30,575 bases of DNA, taken from contig MDVR01000064.1 of NCBI GenBank assembly GCA_001940725.1, positions 1-30,575 of the forward strand. Direction: 5' to 3'. The DNA comes from Candidatus Heimdallarchaeota archaeon LC_2. Its GTDB lineage: Archaea; Asgardarchaeota; Heimdallarchaeia; Heimdallarchaeales; Kariarchaeaceae. Under the pieces are notes generated by a model. That model did no database searches and had not been told where the DNA came from. It worked only from the letters and a program-made list of their open reading frames with translations. Of the stretch, positions 1-7,732 are shown piece by piece (within the stretch, counting starts at the first letter, position 1; every line of letters begins with the position of its first letter). The translations under genes and the position numbers were made by a program.

Positions 1-403
1 GATGAGCTAACTGATCCTTGTAATAGCCAAAATCATTAGGATTTTTAAGGATTAAAATTATAGTAGATCCTTTCGGAGGATGATTCAAACCTTCAACTAG
101 TACGAGGTCCACAGGGGGTAATTTATTATAAAGCTCATCGAAATCTAACATTGTACCTCGTTTTTCTTCATTGATTAATAGAATTGTCTCGTTTGGTGCA
201 TAACAAACCGTATAAACAGATCCTGAATTTCTATGACGACGAGTATCTTTGTAAGATGGGTCAACGGTGAATTCAGCGTGGTGCATGAATTTAATCGTGA
301 AAATTGAAATTTCGCTAATTTCAGGGATAATTTTTTCAATTAATGTTGTTTTCCCACTTCCTGAGAGCCCCATGAAAAATATTTGATTAATATTATTTTT
401 CAT
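1..403 (-). CDS. mobB: MobB, molybdopterin-guanine dinucleotide biosynthesis adaptor protein (3' part missing)
   Basis: I translated this edge gene by hand; it continues past the left end, so only the first 134 residues are visible. A P-loop, GLSGSGKTT, follows a short N-terminus. The segment KDTRRHRNSG and the strand DLVLVEGL are typical of MobB, a GTP-binding partner of MobA in attaching GMP to molybdopterin. That step makes the bis-MGD cofactor needed by NarG, encoded 7 kb away on the same strand, so the context fits well. The start is the first ATG of the frame (complement of 401-403); a second ATG lies just before the P-loop (372-374) but would remove the first beta strand. It is separated from the narK gene upstream on the same strand by about 150 AT-rich bases and probably has its own promoter. 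A domain beyond MobB could exist outside the window. Confidence 0.85.
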   Translation of the reverse strand, partial: MKNNINQIFFMGLSGSGKTTLIEKIIPEISEISIFTIKFMHHAEFTVDPSYKDTRRHRNSGSVYTVCYAPNETILLINEEKRGTMLDFDELYNKLPPVDLVLVEGLNHPPKGSTIILILKNPNDFGYYKDQLAH

Positions 404-555
404 AAAATCTATTCTCAGTTATAATTAAATGTATAAATTTTGTTTGTTATGACCTCTGAAATATCATTTTAGATGCATTTTAATTTGATTGAATCAATTA
501 TTATTAGAAATTATGATAGTTTTGGAAATTAATTTTTTGAAATATCCAATTCTAC

Positions 556-2208
556 TTAACATGGCATTTCAGCATTTTTTCGAGCATAATAAAACCAATT
601 AAGAAATAGGCAACTCAAATAATATGTTGCAAATCCATACATAGCGTACTCTGGAACATTTTTAGCAATCGATACCCCAAATATTAAAGGTATTATGAAA
701 GCACCGTACGCTGCAATTGCCGATGTCCATCCTAAAACTGGCCCAGCTTGTTCTCGTTCAAAAATCATTGGAACCATTCTGAAGGTAGATCCATTACCGA
801 TACCTGTTGTAATGAACAATAATAGAAAAAGAACCAAGAAAATTGGAAAATAATCCTCTGGAGTGTCTGAGTTCTTAGATAATGATAATGTATATCCGAC
901 ACCTAATGTTGAGAGGATCATTGCGATAATATCATACTGAGTCACTTTAGCACCACCCCATTTATCCGACATCCACCCACCTATCGGTCGTGCGAGAGAT
1001 CCAACCAATGGACCAAGCCATGCAAATGCAAGTGGGTTAGGTGCATCAGGATTTTCAGTAGTTCCATCTGCCAGATACCCAAAGCTATCTTTGATCAATT
1101 TTGGAAATGCTGCTGAGAATCCTATGAAGGATCCAAAAGTCATTATGTATAACCAGGTCATTATCCAATTGTGTTTGTTATTGAAAATTTTAAATTGATT
1201 TTCTAAATTCTCTTGAACTTCCGGTTGAGTTCCATATCTCATCATTGCTAACGTTATCGCAACCGATATTATTACTAAGATCAAGGCAAATAAAATAAAG
1301 GAGGGTTTTCCTTGAAAATCAGTGTAGAACACCATCAGAAGTGTCACTCCGACACCTGCTGCTATAAATCCGATTAGTTCTAAATAGAAGAATTTTGAAA
1401 GTGCGTTCTTTGTATCTGACACATCATGTTGGGGCAAATTGTTCATTTTGAACCATGCTGCCAGTAGAAAAATTGCACTTAGAGGGACCCATACTAATCC
1501 TGCATTTTGGATATAAACTGTATCTGAACCATCGGAATACCCATCACCAGTAAGAAAACCAAATAATTTGACTGAAATAACAATTGGAACCAATAATTGC
1601 ATGACGCTAACCCCGACATTGCCCAATCCAGCATTCAAACCCAAAGAAGTTCCCTGAACTCTTTTTGGGAAGAAAAAGCTGATGTTCGACATTGATGATG
1701 CAAATGCACCTCCTCCGACACCTGATACTGCAGCAATAATTATTAGAGTAAGAAAAGAAACATTGGGATCCTGTAATGCAATACCTAGAGCTGCCATTGG
1801 CAATAATAATAGTAGTGTAGTGGAAGCAATTACATTGCGACCTCCACTAATTGAAATCATAAAAGAGTTGGGGATTCTTAAAGTTGCTCCCGCAAGCCCT
1901 GCAACTGCAGGTAATGAATATAATATTACTTTATATTCAGTTGGTGTTAAATCCCCTAAATCTGAAAACCCAAATTGCTCTGGATCTGAATCATGGAGTG
2001 ATTGAATTAAAACGATTACAACAGACCAAATAATCCATACCGCAAATCCTAACAATAGATTGGGAATTGAAATCCATAAATTTCTAGTTCCTATTGATTT
2101 ACCATGCTCTTCCCAAAATTTCTCATTTTCTGGGTCCCAATATTTTAGATTAGTATCTGTTCCTGGGCTAGAAGATTGTGTTTGTTTTGTGTCTCCATTG
2201 TCTGCCAT
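556..2208 (-). CDS. narK: NarK-family nitrate/nitrite transporter (MFS, long form)
   Basis: This is a 550-residue, 12-helix major facilitator of the nitrate/nitrite porter family. After a hydrophilic N-terminal tail the segment RNLWISIPNLLLGF opens the first helix. The family signature GLNAGLGNVG is at about residues 190-199, and the arginines of LRIPNSF (R111) and LARPIGGWMSD (R407) correspond in position to the nitrate-binding arginines of NarK. Long polar loops make it about 100 residues bigger than the second NarK here (3308-4651), so the two are not recent duplicates. Of two nearby ATGs (2220 and 2208), I chose 2208: a TATA-like box at 2231-2240 is centred about 27 bases before it, which would give a leaderless mRNA. 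The longer start adds only four residues. Symport versus nitrate/nitrite antiport cannot be decided from sequence. Confidence 0.9.
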   Translation of the reverse strand: MADNGDTKQTQSSSPGTDTNLKYWDPENEKFWEEHGKSIGTRNLWISIPNLLLGFAVWIIWSVVIVLIQSLHDSDPEQFGFSDLGDLTPTEYKVILYSLPAVAGLAGATLRIPNSFMISISGGRNVIASTTLLLLLPMAALGIALQDPNVSFLTLIIIAAVSGVGGGAFASSMSNISFFFPKRVQGTSLGLNAGLGNVGVSVMQLLVPIVISVKLFGFLTGDGYSDGSDTVYIQNAGLVWVPLSAIFLLAAWFKMNNLPQHDVSDTKNALSKFFYLELIGFIAAGVGVTLLMVFYTDFQGKPSFILFALILVIISVAITLAMMRYGTQPEVQENLENQFKIFNNKHNWIMTWLYIMTFGSFIGFSAAFPKLIKDSFGYLADGTTENPDAPNPLAFAWLGPLVGSLARPIGGWMSDKWGGAKVTQYDIIAMILSTLGVGYTLSLSKNSDTPEDYFPIFLVLFLLLFITTGIGNGSTFRMVPMIFEREQAGPVLGWTSAIAAYGAFIIPLIFGVSIAKNVPEYAMYGFATYYLSCLFLNWFYYARKNAEMPC

Positions 2209-2627
2209 TTTATACCACATTAATTGGTTTCTTTATATGGATACAACCTCTGAATTTGAATATTTTGGTTAATTAAAGTCGTAGTCCAAAATCAATTATT
2301 CGACCGATTGAGCAATACTATATTAAATATATTATTTTAAAATCGAGTTGCGTAATTATTTTTTTTACAATAAAACAACATGTTTGATAAATATATCATA
2401 GATCCAAAATGCTCAGTTTTCAAAATTAATATAAATTTACCCTGTTTTACTTAAGAAGTTTACATAAGGCAATCTAGTAAAAAAGTAAAATATTATTATC
2501 GTAAAATATGTCTTCTAGTATTGCAAAACCTGAGGGCTGTAAATATATAATTCAAGCCGAATTACTATATTTAATATATTGATATTATATACTTTCGAGC
2601 AAATATTTTTAATTCCAAAGAACATAG
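2209..2627. other. AT-rich intergenic region between narK and a divergent membrane protein gene
   Basis: This gap of about 420 bases separates two divergent genes. The narK TATA-like box lies at 2231-2240. An orphan run of eight T at 2359-2366 and several AT-rich stretches near 2570-2614 could serve the plus-strand gene at 2628. One 24-codon ATG frame (2508-2582) was seen but has no support. I see no RNA gene, mobile element or long repeat here. Confidence 0.5.
2231..2240 (-). promoter_or_regulatory. TATA-like promoter element of the long narK
   Basis: Read on the minus strand it is CCATATAAAG. Its centre is about 27 bases upstream of the ATG at 2208 and only 15 from the ATG at 2220. Archaeal TATA boxes sit about 25 bases before transcription start, so this box favours a leaderless message starting at the second ATG. 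Confidence 0.4.
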
Positions 2628-3050
2628 ATGCATTTAGATATGTTTGATACGTCATCTGAAAAAGTTGTTACAATTCTTGGAGGTTTAGGTGTGCTATTTG
2701 TTGGAAGCGCTGCGTGGCTTATTGATAAGCCATCAATTGACAATAATGAGATTATTGCCTTGGTGAATATTTTTAACCATTTTATTCTCATTGTCATAGC
2801 CCTCCCATTTATGCTTAAAACATTATTTGAACAAGAAACTACATCAAAAGCTTATATTTTATTATTGAATATCTTTAGCCTTCTGAACGCCTTCTTTCTT
2901 ATCCTCATTGCTTTTCAGCTACCCAGTAACCAATTATTTTTCAATCAAATTAATGATTTTTTCATTTTTCTCCTCATGGCACTCGGGGAGGTCATTCCGA
3001 TCTATTTAACGGTTTACCAAAGAAGAAATAATGCCTTAACGTTGATTTAA
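2628..3050 (+). CDS. Hypothetical four-helix membrane protein
   Basis: I do not recognise this 140-residue protein. It shows four hydrophobic stretches of helix length, roughly residues 13-32, 42-63, 74-97 and 107-129, with short loops. A basic tail (QRRNN) follows, which places the C-terminus probably in the cytoplasm. It has no signal peptide and no conserved motif I can name. It is the only plus-strand gene inside the nitrate island, divergent from one narK and convergent with the small membrane gene at 3153-3305. No gene overlaps it on the other strand. A later in-frame ATG at 2640 is an alternative start. A TATA-like stretch near 2601-2614 would give a nearly leaderless message from 2628. 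A six-T run at 3066-3071 may end it. A role in nitrate use is only suggested by position. Confidence 0.65.
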   Translation: MHLDMFDTSSEKVVTILGGLGVLFVGSAAWLIDKPSIDNNEIIALVNIFNHFILIVIALPFMLKTLFEQETTSKAYILLLNIFSLLNAFFLILIAFQLPSNQLFFNQINDFFIFLLMALGEVIPIYLTVYQRRNNALTLI

Positions 3051-3152
3051 TATAATCCCTATATATTTTTTATTTAATTGTAATAATAATTTAATTTATT
3101 ATTTTAGTTTCCATATGTTTTTTCTTAATTGGCTATACATAGATTGCTTTTT

Positions 3153-3305
3153 CTAATGTTTACTAATACCACCAGAACCCGTAAAGGTCAAGTATAATGC
3201 GAATATTGTTAAGGCAATCGCCATGAACATCTCAAAATATAATATCGCAACTCCATATCGATACCATGGCTCGTATTCTGTTATTTTTTCGTTGTCAGTT
3301 GTCAT
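3153..3305 (-). CDS. Small single-helix membrane protein (50 aa) downstream of narK
   Basis: This short frame was found by reading the minus strand after the narK stop. Its ATG (complement of 3303-3305) starts two bases after that stop codon, and it ends with TAG. The product is a polar, acidic N-terminus of about 17 residues (MTTDNEKITEYEPWYRYG), one transmembrane helix at about residues 18-42 rich in A, I, L, F and M, and a short GSGGISKH tail. The tight spacing, complete start-to-stop frame and membrane-protein composition argue that it is real and cotranslated with the transporter. Small helices of this kind often act as accessory subunits of membrane complexes (known for CydX and CcoQ). 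Whether this one binds NarK, or NarI encoded upstream, is not shown. I do not recognise a named family. Confidence 0.65.
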   Translation of the reverse strand: MTTDNEKITEYEPWYRYGVAILYFEMFMAIALTIFALYLTFTGSGGISKH

Positions 3306-3307
3306 AC

Positions 3308-4651
3308 TTATTCATCAATTGCTCCTGTTGCGGTTGTACCGATCTCATCATGTAACCAGTATTCTTTGCTACCTATTCCGTGTTCTTCAGGATGATCATC
3401 ATATCGCATTGCCCAGACGAAAAATAACATGATTGGGAGAAATACAATTATGGCTGCAATTGCATAACCAACATGTAAGTTTGCTAAGACAGTAGCTCCA
3501 AAGATAAACGGATAAATAATCCCAAATGAGGTTGAAACTCCTCCAATAAATCCAGTGGCAGTTCCTGTTCTTCCTTTAAACATTAGAGGAACAATGGCAA
3601 ACGTGGCTCCTGTTCCGAAACTAATTGTGATTCCAAAAATTGCAAGTACTATGACAGAAAAAGGTAAGCTACCAACAAGACCTGCAATGGTTAGTGAAAT
3701 CATTGTTATCGTAATACATATCATCGCAGTCATTAACCAATGGACCCTAGGTGAATAAGGAAGAGCTTTTGATATCATAGGATATGGCATCCATCGCCGC
3801 CGTTGAAATAGATCCGACATGTATCCCGAAAATGGTCTGAATAGAGAAGCATTAAATGACTGAACTGCAGCAAAAGTGCCTACTGCAATCTGCACGTCTT
3901 CATCCGATTTATATCCAAGATTATTGATTTGTTTCGCAAATGCAGTGTCATAATAATTTGGCAACCATGAATTCATTGCAATTTCCAGTCCGAAACTCAT
4001 TGCATAAGCAAGCATTAGTGCAATTGCTGGCCATCTAGTCCAAACAAATACTGTTCCCTTGAAAGTTGCAGTCTTCTTTGAATTTTTAGCAGTCTCCTCA
4101 TCCTTGGCTGAAACACCATAAACAAAATATATTACTGCAAGTACAATAGATACAATTCCAAGATGTAAAAACGCGTCTGTGTAGTTTGATTTATATATTC
4201 TTGGTAGTAGAAAAGCTCCTACCCCAGCTCCTGCATTTCCCGTTCCAGCGTATAATCCAATAGCTGTACCCATTTCATTATCTTCAAACCATTGAGCTAC
4301 ATGTTGGATTCCAACAACAAATGAAACTCCTGCTGTAGCAACAATAATTCGCGTAAAAAATAGAAATTCATAACTTGTTGCAAATGAAGAAATTATGCTA
4401 AATACACCACAATATGCGAGAATGATTGTAAATGTATTTCTTGCTCCGATTTTGTCAGAAGCCCATCCTGCTATTATTCGGCCAATAGGGGCTAACCAAA
4501 TAGCAGAACTAGCTAAAATAACCATTTCACTTGTAGACAAATTATATTCAGTTTTAATACTTGGACTGAAAGCAGCAGTGGCAAACCACATTAAGAAGCA
4601 CCAGAAAAATCCAGTTGCAGCTAAAATTAGTTGACCAATTTTTTTTGCCAT
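3308..4651 (-). CDS. narK: NarK-family nitrate/nitrite transporter (MFS, short form)
   Basis: A 447-residue, 12-helix transporter of the nitrate/nitrite porter family. Diagnostic features are the MFS loop GRIIAGWASDKIGAR (R58), the glycine-rich signature GLYAGTGNAGAG at about residues 132-143, and a second arginine motif FRPFSGYMSD (R272). Length is normal for the family. It follows narI by 146 bases on the same strand and is followed after two bases by the 50-residue membrane protein. The ATG is preceded by GAGG with eight bases between, a good ribosome site. The gene may be read from the nar operon or from its own promoter in the gap, where a sequence shared with the nar promoter occurs (4714-4729). 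Its likely job is to bring nitrate to, and remove nitrite from, a cytoplasm-facing NarG. Substrate direction is not decidable here. Confidence 0.9.
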   Translation of the reverse strand: MAKKIGQLILAATGFFWCFLMWFATAAFSPSIKTEYNLSTSEMVILASSAIWLAPIGRIIAGWASDKIGARNTFTIILAYCGVFSIISSFATSYEFLFFTRIIVATAGVSFVVGIQHVAQWFEDNEMGTAIGLYAGTGNAGAGVGAFLLPRIYKSNYTDAFLHLGIVSIVLAVIYFVYGVSAKDEETAKNSKKTATFKGTVFVWTRWPAIALMLAYAMSFGLEIAMNSWLPNYYDTAFAKQINNLGYKSDEDVQIAVGTFAAVQSFNASLFRPFSGYMSDLFQRRRWMPYPMISKALPYSPRVHWLMTAMICITITMISLTIAGLVGSLPFSVIVLAIFGITISFGTGATFAIVPLMFKGRTGTATGFIGGVSTSFGIIYPFIFGATVLANLHVGYAIAAIIVFLPIMLFFVWAMRYDDHPEEHGIGSKEYWLHDEIGTTATGAIDE

Positions 4652-4713
4652 TTAATTATCCTCGATATAAAAATTGGTGCGATTATTGATAATTTCTTCC
4701 ACCTTATTGATCT

Positions 4714-4729
4714 CATGCAAGTGTGATAT
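4714..4729 (-). promoter_or_regulatory. Candidate operator shared with the nar promoter
   Basis: The plus strand reads CATGCAAGTGTGATAT. Both 8-base halves, CATGCAAG and TGTGATAT, recur exactly at 12180-12197 in front of the nar operon, in the opposite order and two bases apart. The site lies 63-78 bases before the narK start. A common nitrate- or oxygen-responsive regulator is an inference. Confidence 0.3.
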
Positions 4730-4797
4730 GTCCTGTAGATGCAATATTATGAGTCGATTTTTCATTTTGAACCTTCATGAATAATTTATCTATCTAT

Positions 4798-5523
4798 TCA
4801 TTTATCCCAGTGCCAATCACGAGTATATGGCTCTCGATTCCAAATAACAACTTGATAAGATCTCCACATATAACGGAATGGATAACTAAGCATATGCATT
4901 AGACGTGTGAAAGGAAAAATGGCAATTATTAATAATCCATTTGCAAAATGAAATTTTAATGCCCATGGAAATTGAGTCATCGTTCCAATATCTGGATCAA
5001 ATGCAAGTAATGATCTTAACCATCCCCCAATATCTGAGACGAACCAAGACGAAGCATATACAACATCTCCTCCCGGGGGGTCATAATAAGCGCGCCAAAA
5101 TGCGATATAAAGTCCAAAAACGGCTTGGGTCAAAATAAGAATAATAATAAACCAATCTAATGTTGTTGTTACTGTTCTTAGTCTTGGATTAATTACTCTC
5201 CGACCCAATAATGCTATAAGACCAATAATCAATGCTGTAGCAAGTACCCAGCCAGACCATTCCCAATATTTTCTGTTATTACTAGTCACAATTTTGTCAA
5301 AAAAGGTTGGTGTAAATATTCCCAAAAAGTGCATTGTCAGGATAAGAATTATTCCCCAATGAAAAGCAATGGAACCAATAACCAATGTAGTTTTATTGCC
5401 TAAAAACTGAGAAGATTGACTGGACATTGAGTATTTATCGTTATAAAATCGATAAAATGTGCCAAACACAAATAGAGTTATTGCAATGTATGGAAAAATC
5501 CCGAATAATAAATAATCAAGCAT
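4798..5523 (-). CDS. narI: Respiratory nitrate reductase gamma subunit (cytochrome b)
   Basis: NarI anchors the NarGH dimer to the membrane and oxidises quinol through two b hemes. The 241-residue protein has five hydrophobic segments and four histidines in the expected pairs: H55 and H65 in helix 2, and H192 and H210 in helix 5. Escherichia coli NarI uses H56, H66, H187 and H205, so the match is close. The C-terminal cytoplasmic tail, rich in aromatic residues (RDWHWDK), also fits. The ATG overlaps the end of narJ by eight bases and follows GGAG with nine bases between, so translation is coupled. A bacterial-type diheme NarI next to narGHJ, rather than the Rieske/cytochrome b pair of haloarchaea, indicates a bacterial style of complex. 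Confidence is high. Confidence 0.95.
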   Translation of the reverse strand: MLDYLLFGIFPYIAITLFVFGTFYRFYNDKYSMSSQSSQFLGNKTTLVIGSIAFHWGIILILTMHFLGIFTPTFFDKIVTSNNRKYWEWSGWVLATALIIGLIALLGRRVINPRLRTVTTTLDWFIIILILTQAVFGLYIAFWRAYYDPPGGDVVYASSWFVSDIGGWLRSLLAFDPDIGTMTQFPWALKFHFANGLLIIAIFPFTRLMHMLSYPFRYMWRSYQVVIWNREPYTRDWHWDK

Positions 5524-6208
5524 TTTTGTTTTCTCCTTTTGAAATCCATTGATCTATGTATGTTGGACCATCGCTCTGTGTGCTTTTTGATTCGATAACA
5601 TTAAGTTTTACAGTATTGTAATTACCAGTACTCGGATAAATCACAGCAATCCCTTCTAATTTATCTAGGAACTTACGAAGAGAATTAAATAAATAGTAGT
5701 AAGCATTTGATGATTTGGGATTATCTGGTTTTTCTTCAGGGTCAGTTCCAGTCCAGATTACAATATTTAACATAGGTCTAATAGCATCATTAACCAATTC
5801 TTTTGCTAGATCTGATGATATATTTTTTGACAAAAATGTTAACAATACTGCTATATGATCTGGAAGTTCACTGCCATAATCAAAACTATACAATTCTAGA
5901 CGTGTCTTTAGTTCTGAAAGAAAAATACTCCTCATATAACTCTCTCCAAAAAGATGATAACCCACATATGGTGCAATAGTCGGATTGAGCTCAAATATGC
6001 CAGTGTAGGATTCTTCTAGGTAACCAATATCGTGTTTTCTAATATAATTTTGGAAAAATTCTAAGTCTTTTTCTCCTTCACTATTGATCGCCTTCATATT
6101 TTTTCGAGCAATTTCACAGCTACGATTGATATGCATTTTCTCGGTGGGATAACTGAATAAAGTTGCGAAATTTGATAGGATCTCGGCTTGAGTTTCTTGT
6201 ACTCGCAT
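5516..6208 (-). CDS. narJ: Nitrate reductase assembly chaperone NarJ
   Basis: NarJ is the cytoplasmic chaperone that binds apo-NarG and assists cofactor insertion and membrane attachment. It is not part of the mature enzyme. This 230-residue protein has the all-helical make-up and N-terminal segment ILSNFATLFSYPTE of the family (E. coli NarJ is 236 residues) and sits in its usual place between narH and narI. The open frame extends 20 codons further into narH, but I chose the ATG at 6208. It lies one base after the narH stop and has a strong AGGAG eight bases before it, which the longer start does not. The upstream extension is simply the end of narH read in another frame. The gene overlaps narI by eight bases. 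Sequence conservation is low, as usual for NarJ, so the call rests partly on context. Confidence 0.9.
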   Translation of the reverse strand: MRVQETQAEILSNFATLFSYPTEKMHINRSCEIARKNMKAINSEGEKDLEFFQNYIRKHDIGYLEESYTGIFELNPTIAPYVGYHLFGESYMRSIFLSELKTRLELYSFDYGSELPDHIAVLLTFLSKNISSDLAKELVNDAIRPMLNIVIWTGTDPEEKPDNPKSSNAYYYLFNSLRKFLDKLEGIAVIYPSTGNYNTVKLNVIESKSTQSDGPTYIDQWISKGENKNA

Positions 6209-6209
6209 T

Positions 6210-7730
6210 TTACCATCTCCTATCTGGCTTTTCTTTAAATCCAAAACCAGCTTCTTGTTTGTGGACATGCGGGTCTTTTAATTGTTCAATGCTGCGTTCT
6301 CGAGCCAATGGGGGTATGACAAATCTTTCTTCATAAGTAGGTTTAGAAGATAGATGGAATATATCATTAGCTTCAGCTGCATTTGTTTTTCCTTTTTCCA
6401 AAATTTCCTGGATCTCAGTTTCTGTTAACCTACCTTTCGTAGTTACACTTGAACGATATTGTCTTACAGCTATTAATTTTTCGAATACTTCCTTGAGAAG
6501 ATCTTCATTACCTGCTGTAAAGAGATTAGCCATGAATTTAATTGGTAATCGAGCTTTTTCCAATACACTGAAATGAGGATTAGTACCTTCATCTTCAGCA
6601 TCTGCAACATTATAAACTCCATTATCATTTCTTCCAATAATAGGTAATAATGGTGGAACATAGAATAACATAGGCATGGTTCTAAATTCTGGATGAAGGG
6701 GTAATGCAATTTTCCATTTCTTAACAAATTTGTAAACAGGAGAGTTTTGTGCTGCTTCAAGCATTCCTGGTGAAATTCGATTTCGTTTGCATGCTTCAAT
6801 TACCTCAGGATCAAATGGATCTTTTATTATAGCTCTTTGAGCTTCGACTAGGTCCATATCTTCAACTTTAACTGCATCTTTAACTTCATCAGCATCATAA
6901 AGTAAAACTCCCATATATCTGATTCTACCAACACAAGAGTGAAAGCATGCCGGAGCTTGTCCTGTTTCAAGACGTGGAAAACATAAAATACATTTTTCTG
7001 ATTTTCCAGAACCCCAATTGTAGTATACTTTCTTGTAAGGGCAACCGGTAATACACATTCGCCAGGCTCGACATTTTTCTTGACTAACCAAGACAATCCC
7101 ATCTTCACCTCGTTTGTAAATCGCCCCTTGGGGACAAGCAGCAACACATCCTGCATTGGTACAATGATTACAAATCCTAGGTAGGTAGAAGAAAACAAGT
7201 CTTTCAATTTCTTTCAACTGAGCTTTCTCTTCATCCGTTAATCCTTCAAGATTCATATCTTTGGCAGCATATTCCTCAGATCCTCCAAGATCATCATCCC
7301 AATTTGGGCCATAATTAATATCCATTGGCTTCCCAGTAATTAATGATATTGGTCTAGCTGTTGGTTGATCATCACCTTGTGGACTGTCAAATAGATCTTC
7401 GTATCTATATGTCCAAGGTTCATAATAATCATCTAATTCTGGCAAATGACGGTTACCAAAAATGGAGGTTGTTAAAGTAGTTAAACGTCCACTTGCTCGT
7501 AAAATTATGTTCTTACCATTGCCTACTCTTTTGAAACCACCTTTGTACTTTTTTTGATCCTCCCATTTCTTGGGATAGCCTACACCAGGTTTTGTTTCAA
7601 CGTTATTCCACCACATGTATTCAGTACCTTTGCGGTCTGTCCAGATATTCTTACAGGCAATACTGCATGTATGGCATCCTATACATTTATCCAAATGAAA
7701 AACCATTGATATTTGTGCTTTTATATTCAT
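6210..7730 (-). CDS. narH: Respiratory nitrate reductase beta subunit (iron-sulfur)
   Basis: NarH carries electrons from NarI hemes to NarG through four Fe-S clusters. The 506-residue product has four cysteine groups: C16-C19-C22-C26; C187-C190-C195-C199; C220-W223-C226-C230; and C247-C250-C262-C266. In the third group Trp replaces one Cys (CRAWRMC), the family hallmark of the [3Fe-4S] cluster. The stretch GRIRYMGVLLYDAD is nearly identical to bacterial NarH. A GTG at 7739 would overlap narG by seven bases. I prefer the ATG at 7730, two bases after the narG stop, because GGAG lies eight bases before it. Length matches E. coli NarH (512). There is no signal sequence, as expected for a subunit carried with NarG. 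Confidence 0.96.
   Translation of the reverse strand: MNIKAQISMVFHLDKCIGCHTCSIACKNIWTDRKGTEYMWWNNVETKPGVGYPKKWEDQKKYKGGFKRVGNGKNIILRASGRLTTLTTSIFGNRHLPELDDYYEPWTYRYEDLFDSPQGDDQPTARPISLITGKPMDINYGPNWDDDLGGSEEYAAKDMNLEGLTDEEKAQLKEIERLVFFYLPRICNHCTNAGCVAACPQGAIYKRGEDGIVLVSQEKCRAWRMCITGCPYKKVYYNWGSGKSEKCILCFPRLETGQAPACFHSCVGRIRYMGVLLYDADEVKDAVKVEDMDLVEAQRAIIKDPFDPEVIEACKRNRISPGMLEAAQNSPVYKFVKKWKIALPLHPEFRTMPMLFYVPPLLPIIGRNDNGVYNVADAEDEGTNPHFSVLEKARLPIKFMANLFTAGNEDLLKEVFEKLIAVRQYRSSVTTKGRLTETEIQEILEKGKTNAAEANDIFHLSSKPTYEERFVIPPLARERSIEQLKDPHVHKQEAGFGFKEKPDRRW
6217..6221 (-). promoter_or_regulatory. Ribosome binding site that fixes the narJ start
   Basis: AGGAG on the minus strand, within the last codons of narH, ends eight bases before the ATG at 6208. 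It decides for the shorter narJ and shows that this archaeon uses Shine-Dalgarno initiation inside operons. Confidence 0.6.
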
Positions 7731-7732
7731 TT

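Noticed and set aside
2508..2582. 24-codon ATG frame in the intergenic region before the four-helix protein
   Set aside because: Too short, no hydrophobic or other pattern, no ribosome site, and it is in AT-rich promoter DNA.
4777..4801. Inverted repeat ATGAATA-N11-TATTCAT at the end of narI, as a hairpin terminator
   Set aside because: The stem is only seven AT-rich pairs with an 11-base loop, overlaps the narI stop and has no T-run after it on the minus strand. Chance is likely in DNA of this composition.
6209..6268. Longer narJ start inside narH
   Set aside because: It would overlap narH by 59 bases without a ribosome site, whereas ATG 6208 has AGGAG at ideal spacing.
6473..7207. Alternative-frame minus-strand frames inside narH
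   Set aside because: narH itself is fully conserved across this stretch; these are readings of the same strand in other frames.
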